Below, one piece after another: positions 36,546-51,194 of a stretch of 64,000 nt of DNA (position 1 is the first letter of the stretch; each line of letters starts with the position of its first letter). The stretch is from the NCBI GenBank assembly GCA_017654935.2, contig CM065691.1, positions 27,230,437-27,294,436 on the forward strand, read 5' to 3'. Source of the DNA: Phymorhynchus buccinoides (lineage: Eukaryota > Mollusca > Gastropoda > Neogastropoda > Raphitomidae). The position numbers and the translations under genes were made by a program. The notes under the pieces were generated by a model. That model searched no databases, was not told the origin of the DNA, and saw only the letters and a list, made by a program, of their open reading frames with translations.

Positions 36546-38789
36546 CAACAAAATGTATGTACAAACCACCACTACTCTTTACAATCATGCCCTTCCCACA
36601 GTCATTCTGATTACAAGTAAGCAATTCACTCACACTCACTAAACTTTCTCTATTTTATTTGCAAGTATTTCGTTTTGGGGGCATACACATGGGTGCAACT
36701 ACACAAAATGAAACAACCTGAAAGGCCAGGGTCCAGGGGTAATGTCCCCCTGCAGCTGAAGAAAAAATTGATTTAGAAGGTATTTTAGTTTGCTTTTTCA
36801 CAATTTCACTAATGCTTTCTCTATTTTAAAAATACAGTAGACACACACAGATCTTGTTTGACAAATTTACGGGAAAATTCAAAATTGGGGGGAAAAGTTG
36901 CACCCATGCAACAAAAAGTCCATATGTCCCGTCCTGATCAGCACGACTCGATAGCACGCCGTGTGGCCCCCACTACTGCCGAATTAGTCATTAAACACCA
37001 GCAGAGATGCAAACTTGTGACCAAAGCACCAAACCTTTGGCAGCGCAATTCCAAGTCACTTGACTACTGAAGGTCAATCAATACTTTGATCCTGGATGGT
37101 CCCTGGACGGTCAACCCTGGTATCTGATAAAAGAAGCAGCGACATTGAAAGCTAGCCAAGAAACTACTTGAACATCTATTTCATACTACCCCCCAAAGTG
37201 CAGAGGAATCTTCAACATGATGGAGTTGGCTGAAGGGAAAAACGAGACAATCTACACAGAACACGGAAACTAGTTGCTTCACCAAATATAGAGTAACTCG
37301 AATAAGCTCACCTTAACCTCAAGATAACTAACACATTCTTATTGCGCCACATTTGCGCTGTGACACCAAATTATCGCAACACATAATTACAACAAAGCGA
37401 AATGACATGTGAAATGGAGCTCGTTTGATATGATTTGAGATAGATTACCTTTTCACATTCACATCTTTTCTAGTAACATTCTTAAAATTTTAGTTAGACC
37501 TATTGTATTCAATAGTTACGGCTAAATAAAATGCTATACCCATTAAGGCAAAAGGGTGTTCTATGTTTACTTGTAAAATGTTGGTCTCGTTCATTTTAAG
37601 CATTGGGTTTTGCTCTAATCACAGTGCACTACAAACTAGTTGATCAACCTTGACATTTGTTATTGACCGAGGAGCAACGATAATAAAGAAAAGAATTAAA
37701 AAGTTCTTTTCATCGAGATTAGCAAATTTATGTCAGAGGTACATCAACAACATTGTCATTTTGTACTTTTGTTCAAATGTCCCTACACGTTCAGGATGAT
37801 ACATAAATTGATAAAATAGTTGAACCTTGCACTATAAAAATGGAAAAAAATAAAATAAAAATATAACTTATCCTAACATTTTAAATTGTTGATTGAAACT
37901 TCATATTTTCATTCCAAACAACAATGGCGTGATTGGCAGATTGCTAGATGTATTTGCACGGACAGGCTCAAAATAAGGAAATTTCTATTCTATCTAGTGC
38001 TTGTCCACAACTAAAACATTTCTATCCGGAGGTGGTAAATGGTTTTATGTGTGTATTCTTCGAGAGCAGAGGGCAGCACTTAGGAATGCGAATGCCAAAC
38101 CTGAGCAAAAAGGCGCACGAGTAGGGATACTATATTTGCGTTTTAACAACAGTAATGCCAATGAGTAAATGGTCCCAAAGATGTTACAGCAAAACTTCAA
38201 AAAGGAAAGAAAGAAAACAAAAGGGGGGGGGGGGGACAGAAAAGGTACAGAGGGGCATCAAGACTGTCATTGGCAAATATTGTACTCTGAATAAAAGTGT
38301 TCAACGTAAAGTTCCCCAATAGTAATGGCCAACATATCTCCAGCCCCAATCAAACCCCATTTTATGCATATTTTGACCAAACAAAAGTCTAAACGTTAAG
38401 GAGCCACAAAAGCAAAAGGACATACACACACACACTAACATTTCGAAATATAAAAAAACATGAAAGAAAAACGAAGCATTCAAAGCAGTCATTGGAACGT
38501 AAACCCTTGCAACAATAAAGCAATTTACCAAAGGTTTTCTGTAATACAATATGACCTAGATAAGGCTGGAGCACATTCGTTCTAAGCCTATGCATACATT
38601 TATATCTCACTGTCCTGCAACATACAATAGCAAAGCTACAATGCAAAGAATATCTTTGAAATACGTTAAAAATTGAGAAAAAGACTACCCAAAACAAAAG
38701 GATACACATGCGATTCCTGGGCGAAACTGATATTGCTTGACCTTTGTGAAAAAAGGATATGATACAGATGGATGGAGCAATTGAAGATC
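36546..38789. other. anonymous DNA
   Basis: A CAGGGGTAATGTCCCCCTG hairpin lies at about 36736-36755 and a 12-13 base G run at about 38224. No gene recognised. Confidence 0.4.
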
Positions 38790-39517
38790 GTGCAGTGCTG
38801 TGGAGAAATTGAAAATGCTGCAGTGTTGTGGAGAAACTGACGATGCTGCAGTGTTGTGGAGAAACTGAAGATGCTGCAGTGTTGTGGAGATGCTGCAGTG
38901 TCGTGGAGAAACTGAAGATGCAGTGTTGTGGAGAAACTGAAGATGCTAGTGTTGTGGAGATGCTGCAGTGTCGTGGAGAAACTGAAGATACTGCAGTGTT
39001 GTAGAGAAACTGAAGATGCTGCAGTGTTGTGAAGAAACTGAAGATACTGCAGTGTTGTGGAGAAACTGAAGATGCTGCAGTGTCGTGAAGAAACTGAAGA
39101 TGCTGCAGTGTTGTGGAGAAACTGAAGATGCTGCAGTGTTGTGGAGAAACTGAAGATGCTGCAGTGTTGTGGAGAAACTGAAGATGCAGTGTTGTGGAGA
39201 TGCTGCAGTGTCGTGGAGAAACTGAAGATGCTGCAGTGTTGTGGAGATGCTGCAGTGTCGTGGAGAAACTGCAAGATGATGCAATGTTGTGGAGAAACTG
39301 ACGATGATGCAGTGTCATGGCGAAACTGAAGATGCAGTGTTGTGGAGAAATTGAAGATGCAGTGTTGTGGATATTGAGAAACTGAAGATGCAGTGTTGTG
39401 GAGAAACTGAAGATGCTGCAGTGTTGTGGAGAAACTGAAGATGCAGTGTGGAGAAACTGAAGATGGTGCAGTGTCGTGGAGAAACTGAAGATGGTGCAGT
39501 GTCGTGGAGAAACTGAA
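38790..39517. repeat. 28-bp minisatellite, about 26 units, open in three minus frames
   Basis: The unit is GAAGATGCTGCAGTGTTGTG plus GAGAAACT (28 bp). Length variants lack CTG (25 bp) or GAAACTGAA (19 bp). Because 28 is not a multiple of three, the minus strand cycles through all frames and encodes an 84-bp (28-residue) repeat containing HCSIFSFSTTLQHLQFLH without stops, giving frames of 309 and 351 codons. No start context, splice signal or composition shift supports a gene. Confidence 0.97.
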
Positions 39518-40023
39518 GCACTTGTGATGCCTTCGTTGAACTGAAGAACTTTCTAGCATCAAGTTGTGGAAGCTGCACAAAAAGCAGCACAAGAAAAAAG
39601 TAAAATTTAACATGATTGCTCTCATTTGTAACTTCAATATCTTTACATATTTTAATATAGTTCCTGTCACTTTAGGAAAAGACCACAAAGCCAACAATGA
39701 ATGCACACGACTCCCTTGCATTAAATTCAGTTATTGGAATTTTTTTAAACAGAGCACCCTTATCAATCAAAATATGTGCATACAGTTCACAACAAATCTT
39801 AATATAAAGTCTACAGAACAATAATAAACTCAATCGTTAACAGTGATTAAAGTGCAAAAAACTATCCCATTATACAAACATTAAAACAATATCACAACTA
39901 CATAATGGGTAGCTTTAAAAAATTATACCCTTATCAGACTCACCCGAATGACTAGAGATGCTGGAGCCGTTTTGTCGTCACCATAGTGGCCAATGATGCT
40001 TCCAGACTACCAAAGGGCTGACT
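39518..40023. other. anonymous AT-rich DNA
   Basis: On the minus strand near 39946-39952 a CGGGTGAGTC donor-like site is seen, but no coherent exon ends there because the open frame stops at 40024. Confidence 0.35.
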
Positions 40024-40139
40024 TTACAGGCCTAGTTGTATGGAAAGAGGGGAAGTGGACGTCATAATCTGGGGTGCTGTAGCCAGTGGATGGTCGTCTT
40101 CGAGTGGAAGACTAGTCACCAATCCATTATGCAGCGAAT
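40024..40139 (-). CDS. possible terminal coding exon (unrecognised)
   Basis: On the minus strand a pyrimidine-containing GTATTGGTTACAG acceptor precedes 38 open codons ending at TAA. The peptide begins SLHNGLVTSLPLEDDHPLAT and is of balanced composition, unlike the microsatellite frames nearby; the other two frames close at once. No family is recognised and no neighbouring exon can be joined with confidence. Confidence 0.2.
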
Positions 40140-41179
40140 CTGTAACCAATACGACATGAAGCAAATAACAGGCATGGTCATTTTTAAAGAATTCTGAATT
40201 CAGAGTAAGGTGAATGAAAAAAACAAATAGAAGGGGTTTTACACTTGAAATGCCCAATAACCAATTTTTAACAGTTGTGGGAATTCATCTTCAATAGCAA
40301 TTGCCCCCTGATAAAGGGCATTAAATACATTGATTACACCAAGACAACATCCGAGACCCTAAAATATTATCAGAGAAAAATGCTTTGCCTCCATTATCAT
40401 GCCTGAACAAGCTATGCAGTCTTCATTATTTCAAGACACTTCAGACAAGGGATAAAACAGTGGGATGGGATAAAGGGTGGGAAGGCAGTAAAGAGTAAAG
40501 CGTGGATATTCACTCCACCAGGCCTATTGAAATTCTTTCCCTACCCACCCTATGGTTGTGCTTCCTTTTTCGGCTCTGCCAACATCCTTTGCAGTACTAA
40601 CCTTTATCGTTTTTTAACATTAATCACACAATTTCTATGAGATTAAAGTTGTAATTTGAACCAATACTACACCATTATGTCCAGTAAAGAAGCGCAGGAT
40701 GGGTAAAGCGGACAGATTTCTTCCGGCAGTCAAAATGCCATCGTAGGTAAGATTTTCAGATACAGCCTATGGACGATTGTTCTCCCTGACCGGTTGTCAC
40801 ATGTCTGCAGGCCAGTGGAAGGACCATGAAGACGGGGAGGAACGTGGGCAACATGGTATGAAATGCTGGAACACAGTACAAAACTATGCTAATCGTATGC
40901 AAAGAATAAAGATGACCGACAGTATATAATGAAATCATTTGGATAAAAGCAAATAAATCCGTTTCATAAAAAAGGATAATATTGTCAATATACTCATAGC
41001 ATTACAGGTGGTATTTAAAACTTGTTAGCTTTAGTCCTTAGCTAAAACACCTTTTCATTGTGTGCGGGGGTGTCATTTTACTGGATCTTTCAATGCATAA
41101 GCACTATTTCAGTTTAGACATTGTCAAGTTATGATTAAAAATACTCTCGTAGATGTACACAACTTTATATGATTTCCAG
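40140..41179. other. anonymous DNA
   Basis: No gene or repeat family recognised. Confidence 0.4.
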
Positions 41180-41351
41180 TTAAACTCACTTCAAACAACG
41201 TTACCGACGCCAGACGTTGCAGATCCTCACGAAGAGGTTATAGATCCCCGTGAAGAAGTTGCAGATCTTCCCAGTGCTGCAGATCATGGTGAGGTAGTTA
41301 TGGACCGTTGTGACGTAGTTGTAGATGCTCCATTTGGCTGGTGTCTTACAG
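41180..41351 (+). CDS. possible internal exon with acidic repeats
   Basis: A GATTTCCAG acceptor and a CTTACAG/GTGACT donor bound a 172-bp open segment on the plus strand. The peptide has an imperfect acidic repeat (DVADPHEEVIDPREEVADLP, then DHGEVVMDRCDVVVDAP), matched at DNA level by GTTGCAGATC/GTTATAGATC units of about 30 bp. Both splice motifs are good but short motifs occur by chance. No domain is recognised, and the minus strand is also open here. Confidence 0.3.
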
Positions 41352-41746
41352 GTGACTAGCTGTTGTATGGCCATGGACTATGTGGAGCCAAAGGAATGGG
41401 GAAAGGAGTTATGCCCAAAAGACTGCACGTTCTCCTCCAATCCTGGTTTGAAAAAAAGAGCGAATCAACAAATTGTCACAATATTCAAGTCTTGTGAAAT
41501 AGGTCCTATTCCTCCACCAAACATTTTACTTTCCGTCATGATCACTTGGCCGTTTCGGTTTTTAAGTATTAAAATAATGGGCAATAAAAATTAAATAACT
41601 GCATTAATAGGTAATTGTGTCCGAAATCCTAATTAATGTAAACAATAACTGCATTAATATGTAATTGTGTCCTAAATCCTAATAAATGTAAACAATAAAA
41701 CGTGGTGGATCAAGTTACTTGCAAATTTGTGTGCGCTTGTTTTCAA
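41352..41746. other. anonymous DNA
   Basis: ATAACTGCATTAATA plus GTAATTGTGTCC is directly duplicated at about 41598 and 41646 (period about 48). No gene. Confidence 0.5.

Positions 41747-41789
<43 letters not shown>
41747..41789. repeat. G43 homopolymer
   Basis: Forty-three consecutive G on the plus strand. Such a run can form G-quadruplexes and is prone to slippage and assembly error, so its true length is uncertain. Confidence 0.9.
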
Positions 41790-41790
<1 letters not shown>

Positions 41791-42469
41791 GTGGGAAAAA
41801 GTTAAGGGGAAGACGAGGGGTATGGATTAAAATTTTCACTATAAGGATTTGTTATACACTGTGGATACTTCCCCTAGATTAGATAAGATCACTTGAAGGG
41901 GAACAGAACCAAACATTTGTCTCAACTGTATTATAAAATAGTAAAATAAAAAGTTTTTTACAGCTTCCTCTCGACTATCTCAAGGTTTGACCTCATTCCT
42001 CTCACTAATCAAAATTATCTGCACTTTAATTATGCATATAGATTTGTAAAAACAAAACAAAAAACAACTCCGAATACGCTCAAATTTATCACCCAAAGTA
42101 TAATAATCACCTAATCACCAAATGCGGTGACATGACAATGATGTTCACTCACCTTAATTTTACTCAATGGTCAAATAATGTCCTGCTGGATCTAGGCAGC
42201 TGGTGGCGCTTTCAAGGACAATTGTCCTTTTCTGTCCCCCAGTGGAGGGCAGTCAGAACTGATCACGACTGTTCCTCTAACGGTTAGTCCCCAGTCTGAA
42301 TCATGGAGGCGTCAATTGAGCTGTGCCCTGTGACACGTTAGGACACAGACGTAGGTCTACAGTATGGACAATTCCATACAAATGGAAAACACCAACTATT
42401 ATTGAGAGTTATAATTAGTATATATTTTTTAATCATCAATATAAAGAAGCAAGCTCATGTCTGGAGCTG

Positions 42470-42519
<50 letters not shown>

Positions 42520-43030
42520 TGTACAATTTCAAACACGCGTTTTGTTTCTACAATTTCAAATATAACGCTTCCTTGAAGTAAGCAATTTCATTGAAGTATG
42601 CAATTTCATTACCTAAAACGCAAAGCTGCTGTGGCATTAGTTGCTGAAACTAGTACAGCTGGAAGAGACTACAATTAAATCATTAAAAAATCCAATCATT
42701 ACAAAAACGCTAACGGTTATTTGAAAGATCCCATCTTAAGATTTTCTTAGTTGAATTATGTATACCATTCATACAAAATTAAATAGAATATGTTACACAC
42801 AGCTTACCAGATGAATGCCTCTCTGGTGCCTTAATTAAAGGAATCGGACAGGAGGGTAACTGGGGCTAATGACGTTGCATCATCACAGAGTCTGAAAGCT
42901 GATGTTCCAATTCCACAAGTCAAGTGGCATCTGCACAAACGACAATGTTTTGATTAGACGTCCACTGACAATATAATAGCGAAATTGCAGCAATGCATGT
43001 CTCTGTCTCAGCGTGTTTATGTGTTTCCTT
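41790..43030. repeat. anonymous DNA with (AT)n tract
   Basis: An AT dinucleotide tract spans 42473-42516. CAAGGACAATTGTCCTTTTC at about 42214 is a small palindrome. No gene. Confidence 0.6.
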
Positions 43031-43125
43031 GTGTGTGTGTGTGTGTGTATATGTATATATATATAAGAGGAAAGTTTAATGGTGTGGTTGTTTTTTCTTC
43101 TTCAATTCTTGTACGTTTATATATA

Positions 43126-44930
<1,805 letters not shown>

Positions 44931-45460
44931 GTCTATGAGCAACCACTTTTCATCCGTAACACTAACAGATCAATGACGGATATATGATAAAGCAGCCTCT
45001 TTATCTCTTTTCTGTCATTAAATTATGCCTCTTTCCGGCAAAAATGTGGGTATGACCACCGGCGATAATAAATATGTATTCACATTACTGCTCATGAAGT
45101 GACAATTAGGCTAATTCAATGTAAAAGAGTCCAACCGATTGTTCTGTCAATAAACTATCCCTCTTCACGAAAAGTTATGTTAATATTGCTATTATTTTGA
45201 CAAAGATCAAAACAAAACGTCTGAACACTAAACAAAGTAAAAATGTCATATTGCGCCTGCAGTACGCTGGAAAATAAGGCCTACAAATTCATCCAGACTG
45301 TTGCTTGCAGTAAACGTTTCGGCTTTATCTAAATTTTCTCCCGCAAGGGAGATGACAGTAAAGAGCGAAACAAGCTGCTTTCCCGTCAACAGGTTATCTT
45401 CTTATATGAACGAAAATGTGGTTTATCTTTTTCTGCTTAAATGGTTTCAGAACGCTAAGG
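44931..45460. other. anonymous AT-rich DNA
   Basis: No gene recognised. Confidence 0.4.
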
Positions 45461-45651
45461 CCGGGTTCACATTAGACGCATAAGTTCCGTACGGAAAACC
45501 ACAAATAAGTGGAAGAAAGAAGGATAAACGTTTACGCATATAGGGGAAATTCGGACACGTGCGCAAATCTTTTCCCTTCTTTGTTTCTTATTTATGGATT
45601 GCGCACGGGTTTCCGCATGAAATATCCGCTTATGTGGTACACGGCCTAAGA
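45461..45651. mobile_element. imperfect palindromic MITE family E (copy 2)
   Basis: GGCCGGGTTCACATTAGACG at the left and TGGTACACGGCCTAAG at the right are inverted. Inner GTACGGAAAACC and GGGTTTCCGCATG also pair. Read on the minus strand it parallels 26682-26862 motif by motif (GCGCAATCC, AAATAAG, GTCCG, TTTCCCCTA). Confidence 0.75.
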
Positions 45652-46065
45652 GTCCTTGAAAAAAAAAGCATGAATTAATTGCATGGGTGAAATCGAGACG
45701 TTAACTTTCTCGAAGAACAAAGTGCGCAACTCAAAGCTTCCTACGCAAGTGTTAACACGTAAACAAAAAAGCAGTTCTTGTACTTCTGATCATACCCCAT
45801 AAGTGATTTAGAATGAACGGTTTTTAAGAAAATGCACGCACGCATGCACCCATGGACGAAACAAAAAAATACCTCCCAAAGCTTCACTCGGGAAATAAGT
45901 AGCAACAACTATCAAGACAAATGTTTTCTACAATAACACGATTAATGGTCGAGTGGAACACAAGATTTCGATTACGACCACCACAGCCTTGTTCGCAGCT
46001 AAAATCTACGGACACATAGCCCGCTCGGACTGTCAACTTATAAATTATTACAAAAACAATAGGGA

Positions 46066-46176
46066 TATATTCACATTTATGCCCGTCAAGAACCATAATC
46101 TGTTGACTGAAAAATCAATCGCTATGTTCTTTTCTGTTACAAATTATCGTTCTTGACGGGCATAAATGTGAATATA
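46066..46176. repeat. inverted repeat, 34-bp arms
   Basis: TATATTCACATTTATGCCCG at 46066 and its exact reverse complement ending at 46176 pair over 34 bp with one mismatch, leaving a 43-bp loop. No other copy seen. Confidence 0.85.
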
Positions 46177-46525
46177 GCCAATAGTTTCTGGATGACAATA
46201 TAATTATCACGAAATGCTGTAGCTGCATGTAGCATTTTCTACTTGGCTTTTACGTGCAGAGTGCACCAGTCAAACTACGCTTACAAGGAACGCTACTGCA
46301 GGTAAATCGCTCATCAACCCCATGAACATTGTCCAGGTGACATGGCAGCAAAGGTAAATGCACAATCGTGACAATGTGACACGAAAATGCCCATATTATC
46401 CACATAACACGTAAGAGGAGACAACGTAGTAACGAAAAGGTTAAAAACGGCGACGTTAGTAAACATTTAATGCCCGAATTCAGTTAAGTAATACAACACC
46501 CAATACAATATATAACCATTCCAGC

Positions 46526-46760
46526 AAGTAAACAAAGTGAAAATGTTATCTAAATTGAACACCACCAAATTCGTCGTTTCGAAAATGCGGGCATGTGGGG
46601 AACGGGGGGGCATTTTTCAAAAAAAGTTAGTGGATGGGGGGCACTCCCTTGTGGGGGGGGGTACCAGCCATAAACAAGTAAACTAAATTGAACACCACCA
46701 AATGGTCGTTTCGAAAGCGGGCATGTGGGGGGGGGGGGTGCTGTTCACTTTTCGACGAGT
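46526..46760 (+). repeat. family J (copy 2) with internal direct repeat
   Basis: AGTAAACAAAGTGAAAATG through CATTTTTCAAAAAAAGTTAG matches 8869-9080. A second partial copy follows: TAAATTGAACACCACCAAAT appears at 46552 and 46684, each leading to GCGGGCATGTGGGG. Several G runs interrupt it. Confidence 0.65.
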
Positions 46761-47592
<832 letters not shown>

Positions 47593-47674
47593 ACAAAGAG
47601 AGTCATTTTTTCTCATCATGGTAAATTTAAAGATTCCCGATTTACTGATCAAGAGCAGAATGAAATCGATGACA

Positions 47675-47936
47675 GGCCTGTCGCATGAAAAAAGGTAGCT
47701 CGTAAAATTAAAAAGCTCGCTACCATGAGAGTCTGTATTTGCGACAACCACAAATTTCACTTTTTCTGTACTTTAACCATTTAACTAACTCTAACCCTAA
47801 CCCTAACCCTAACCCTATCCCTAACCCTAGAAAAAAGTGAAATTTGTGGTTCATGCTCAATGTCGCAAATATACACTGTCATGGGTAGCGAGCTTTTTAT
47901 TTTTACGAGCTACCTATTTTCATGCGACAAGGCCTA
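47675..47936. mobile_element. foldback element with telomeric repeats in its loop
   Basis: The left arm (47675-47775: GTCGCATGAAAA, AGGTAGCTCGTAAAA, AAGCTCGCTACCATG, TGTATTTGCGACA, CACAAATTTCACTTTTT) is reverse-complemented at 47829-47936. Between them, 47791-47830 is (CTAACC)n: about six CCCTAA units, one with a single change. The arms are similar but not identical, so this is a real inverted repeat and not a read artefact. Confidence 0.85.
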
Positions 47937-48059
47937 CACGAATCACCCATCGACTTCTGCTACTTGACATTTACTTCACCAATTACTTCTACAATTACTA
48001 TTAGTCTAGTAGCCTTAGGCTAGAAATATCGCTTATGTCTTTGTGCAGCATGTACCATG

Positions 48060-48375
48060 TGTGCGCGTGTGTGTGTATGTGTGTGTGTGCGTGTGCGTTT
48101 GCGTAGATGTTTGTGCGTGCATGCATTTGTGTGCGTGCCTATGTGCATGCGTGTTTGCATTTGTTTGTGCGCGCCTACATCGTGTGCATACGCGCGCCCT
48201 CCCTGCATTGTGTAAGTGCGCGTGCGTGCGTGTCTGTGTAAGTATGTCTCTGTGTGTGTGTCCCCTGCGTGCGTGTGTGCGTGCGTGCGTGCGTGTGCAT
48301 TTATGTGCGTGCGTGCGTACGTCCTTGTACATGCGCGTGTCTGTGAGTCAAGTTGGTGTGTGTGTGAGTGTGTGT
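48060..48375. repeat. degenerate GT/GC-rich microsatellite region
   Basis: GTGT interspersed with GCGT, ATGC and TTTG. Frames through it are Cys-Val repeats. Confidence 0.85.
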
Positions 48376-48796
<421 letters not shown>

Positions 48797-48948
48797 TTGG
48801 AATACTAGCGGCTGTTAATGAGACTTTACCAATGTAGCTTTTACATGTGTGTGGAAAAAGGAATTAAATACGCAATAATTTTGAACGGCTGACTGAATTC
48901 ATTGATTGGTTGTTTGTTGAATATTTGCTTGAGAACAAACGAATGTTT

Positions 48949-49236
48949 GCCTTTCTTACCATACATAAAGCTGTATTTTAGGAACATTTTGAGCTAATTA
49001 CCTTTTTGGAATACTAACCCTAACCCTAACCCTAGCCCTAAACCTAACCCTACCCCCTACTATGTACTGCAGTACACCGCGATTTGTCACAGTTGTGGTT
49101 CGTTGCGTTTTTCCGTCTTATAGGGTGGGGGTTAGGGTTAGGCTTAGGGCTAGGGTTAGGGATAGGGTTAGTATTCCAAAAAGGTTATTAGCTCAAAATG
49201 TTCCTAAAATACAGCTTTATGTATGGTAAGAAAGGC
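48949..49236. mobile_element. foldback element with telomeric repeats inside both arms (family F, copy 2)
   Basis: GCCTTTCTTACCATACATAA at 48949 is reverse-complemented up to 49236. Moving inward, both arms include GGAATACTAACCC and then degenerate CCCTAA repeats (49014-49055) or TTAGGG repeats (49128-49173). The loop holds the GTACTGCAGTACACCGCG segment shared with 1711-1780. This identifies it as a relative of the 1569-1930 palindrome, which lacks telomeric repeats. Confidence 0.85.
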
Positions 49237-49345
49237 AATAACGGAAAAATACAATTAACCGAGAAATGTAGGGCGGTGGCACATCTTGACCTTTACCAAA
49301 ATAATAATTAATAAAATAAATTGTAACGTGAGAAGGCGATTTGAG

Positions 49346-49435
49346 AAATGGCGAATCGGGAAATGGCTATTTGGGAAATGGCGATTCGGGGAATGATTAT
49401 TTGGGAAATGGCGAATAGGGAAATGGCGATTCGGG
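49346..49435. repeat. 15-bp minisatellite, 6 units
   Basis: Units of AAATGGCGAATCGGG alternate roughly with AAATGGCTATTTGGG-like variants (period 15 or 30). Confidence 0.85.
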
Positions 49436-49511
49436 AAGTTCCCCAAATTAGTTACTTGTTTCCTTCTTTTTTTTCTTTTCCTGTTACTTTTTTTGTCCGA
49501 TCCCCAACCTC

Positions 49512-49896
49512 AACAAATGTAGCGCATTCCCCAGTCGCTGCAGCTAAGCATGATTCAGAGCGACATTATAATCTCCAATGTTGCATCAACAAAGGCAGCG
49601 CATTCCCCAGTCGCTGCAGCTAAGCATGATTCAGAGCGACATTATAATCTCCAATGTTGCATCAACAAAGGCAGCGCATTCCCCAGTCGCTGCAGCTAAG
49701 CATGATTCAGAGCGACATTATAATCTCCAATGTTGCATCAACAAAGGCAGCGCATTCCCCAGTCGCTGCAGCTAAGCATGATTCAGAGCGACATTATAAT
49801 CTCCAATGTTGCATCAACAAAGGCAGCGCATTCCCCAGTCGCTGCAGCTAAGCATGATTCAGAGCGACATTATAATCTCCAATGTTGCATCAACAA
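49512..49896. repeat. 76-bp tandem repeat, 5 copies
   Basis: AGCGCATTCCCCAGTCGCTG starts at 49521, 49597, 49673, 49749 and 49825. The last four copies are essentially identical; the first differs near its start (AATGTAGCG for AGGCAGCG). Very low divergence implies recent amplification or homogenisation. The frame stays open only because 76 is 1 mod 3 and the unit lacks stops in that strand. Confidence 0.97.
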
Positions 49897-49980
49897 GATC
49901 CTGGAAAGTAAAATTAGGCACGTGGATTTTAAAAACACGTTGTTGATACTAATAATGCAAGTGACACTGTGGCTTCTTAA

Positions 49981-50493
49981 AGGGGCACCCCGACGGGTGG
50001 GTTTTTGCAAGAAACACGTCGAGATCACCAGGAAATCACCCTTTACAGAGATCGCAACACTCACTTTGCTCTGGATTCCTATAAATCAAACCGTCAAATC
50101 GGCGATTCCTCCTTGGCGGAGGTGCTGGAAGTCAAATTCTTTCAGCACGAAATTTCAACAATACAAGCCTTTTTATTTATTTATTTATTTATTTATTGTT
50201 TTTATTTTATACAGTTTACCAAAAGGAGTTTCGCTCACAACAGAGGAAATAGCTCCCATTCTTTTTTCCACTGCACTATAAAGAAGCAAAAGCTTCAACC
50301 ACTCTGAGTGGCTTCCACCCACCCCGTCCAAAATGGCTTCTCTCACCAGCATCTCCGCCAAGGAGGAATCGCCATTTTGACGGTTTGATTTATAGGAAAC
50401 CAGAGCAAAATGAGTGTTCCGATCCTTGAAAAGGCTGTCTTTCTGGTGCTCTCGACGTGTTTCTTGCGAAAACTCATCCGTCAGTGTCCACCT
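49981..50493. mobile_element. long-TIR MITE family C (copy 2, complete)
   Basis: TTAA at 49977-49980 and 50494-50497 flank 513 bp with inverted ends AGGGGCACCCCGACGG and CCGTCAGTGTCCACCT. It contains the same subterminal blocks as copy 1, plus a (TTTA)n run at about 50171-50196 and a TTTACCAAAAGGAGTTTCGC block shared with copy 4. Confidence 0.9.
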
Positions 50494-51194
50494 TTAATAC
50501 GACAAATTAAAAGTGCTTGAAGGCATTACAGGCGTCATTTAATTAAGACTTAAAATTTATCAACCAAAAAAAGGAATGGTTCCAGAAAAAAAATAGTATA
50601 AGTGCATAGCTTTGCACATCGATTTCTCGGCAAATGTGTAGATTTACACCCTCCTGCTCTATTTCTTGGTTCTTTCCGTGGTTACGGATAGGGTTAGGGT
50701 TAGATGGTCTTTTCTTTTGCCACAAGCATCTGTTTTTTTGTCAAAATCATCTATTTTTTTGGAACATTAAATCGCTGCCTTTAATTAAATCATTGAATTG
50801 CCCACTTCAGCTTTGCTTCTTAAATCGGACTATAGGCTTGTGCATTTCACCACCATTATCGAGCACGTTGTAATTCGATTTTCTTTATTTCAGACAAAGA
50901 CTAAGCTAAAGTTTTAAATTATGTCCCGAAAAGAGCTTGGAGCTTTACAAATTACACCACGTTGCATATCTGTGACCCAGCACCACGAACAGGACATTAC
51001 GTGTCCAACTGATCATACTGAGAAAAGTACACATGTGAAAACGTCAGGCAATGCCCTTTCCAATGATGCAAAAGCCATTCTTGTGTCTTTTTCCGTTCCA
51101 GAATTATGAGCATTTAAAGTTAGTAGGGTGAGTGTTGGCCATTTTGAGAAAACACAGTCTAAAGTCTAGCCTAGCTGGAGAAAATGCATTGACG
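50494..51194. other. anonymous DNA with short telomeric motif
   Basis: GATAGGGTTAGGGTTAG occurs at 50687-50703 (just over two TTAGGG units). No gene recognised; short plus frames lack domains. Confidence 0.45.

Noticed and set aside
38389..39721. Minus-strand open frames of 309 and 351 codons as real proteins
   Set aside because: They run through a 28-bp minisatellite whose unit lacks stops in any minus frame; there is no domain, start context or splice support.
49512..49896. CRISPR-like or coding repeat
   Set aside because: Contiguous 76-bp units without spacers; the open frame shifts by one base each unit and simply lacks stops.
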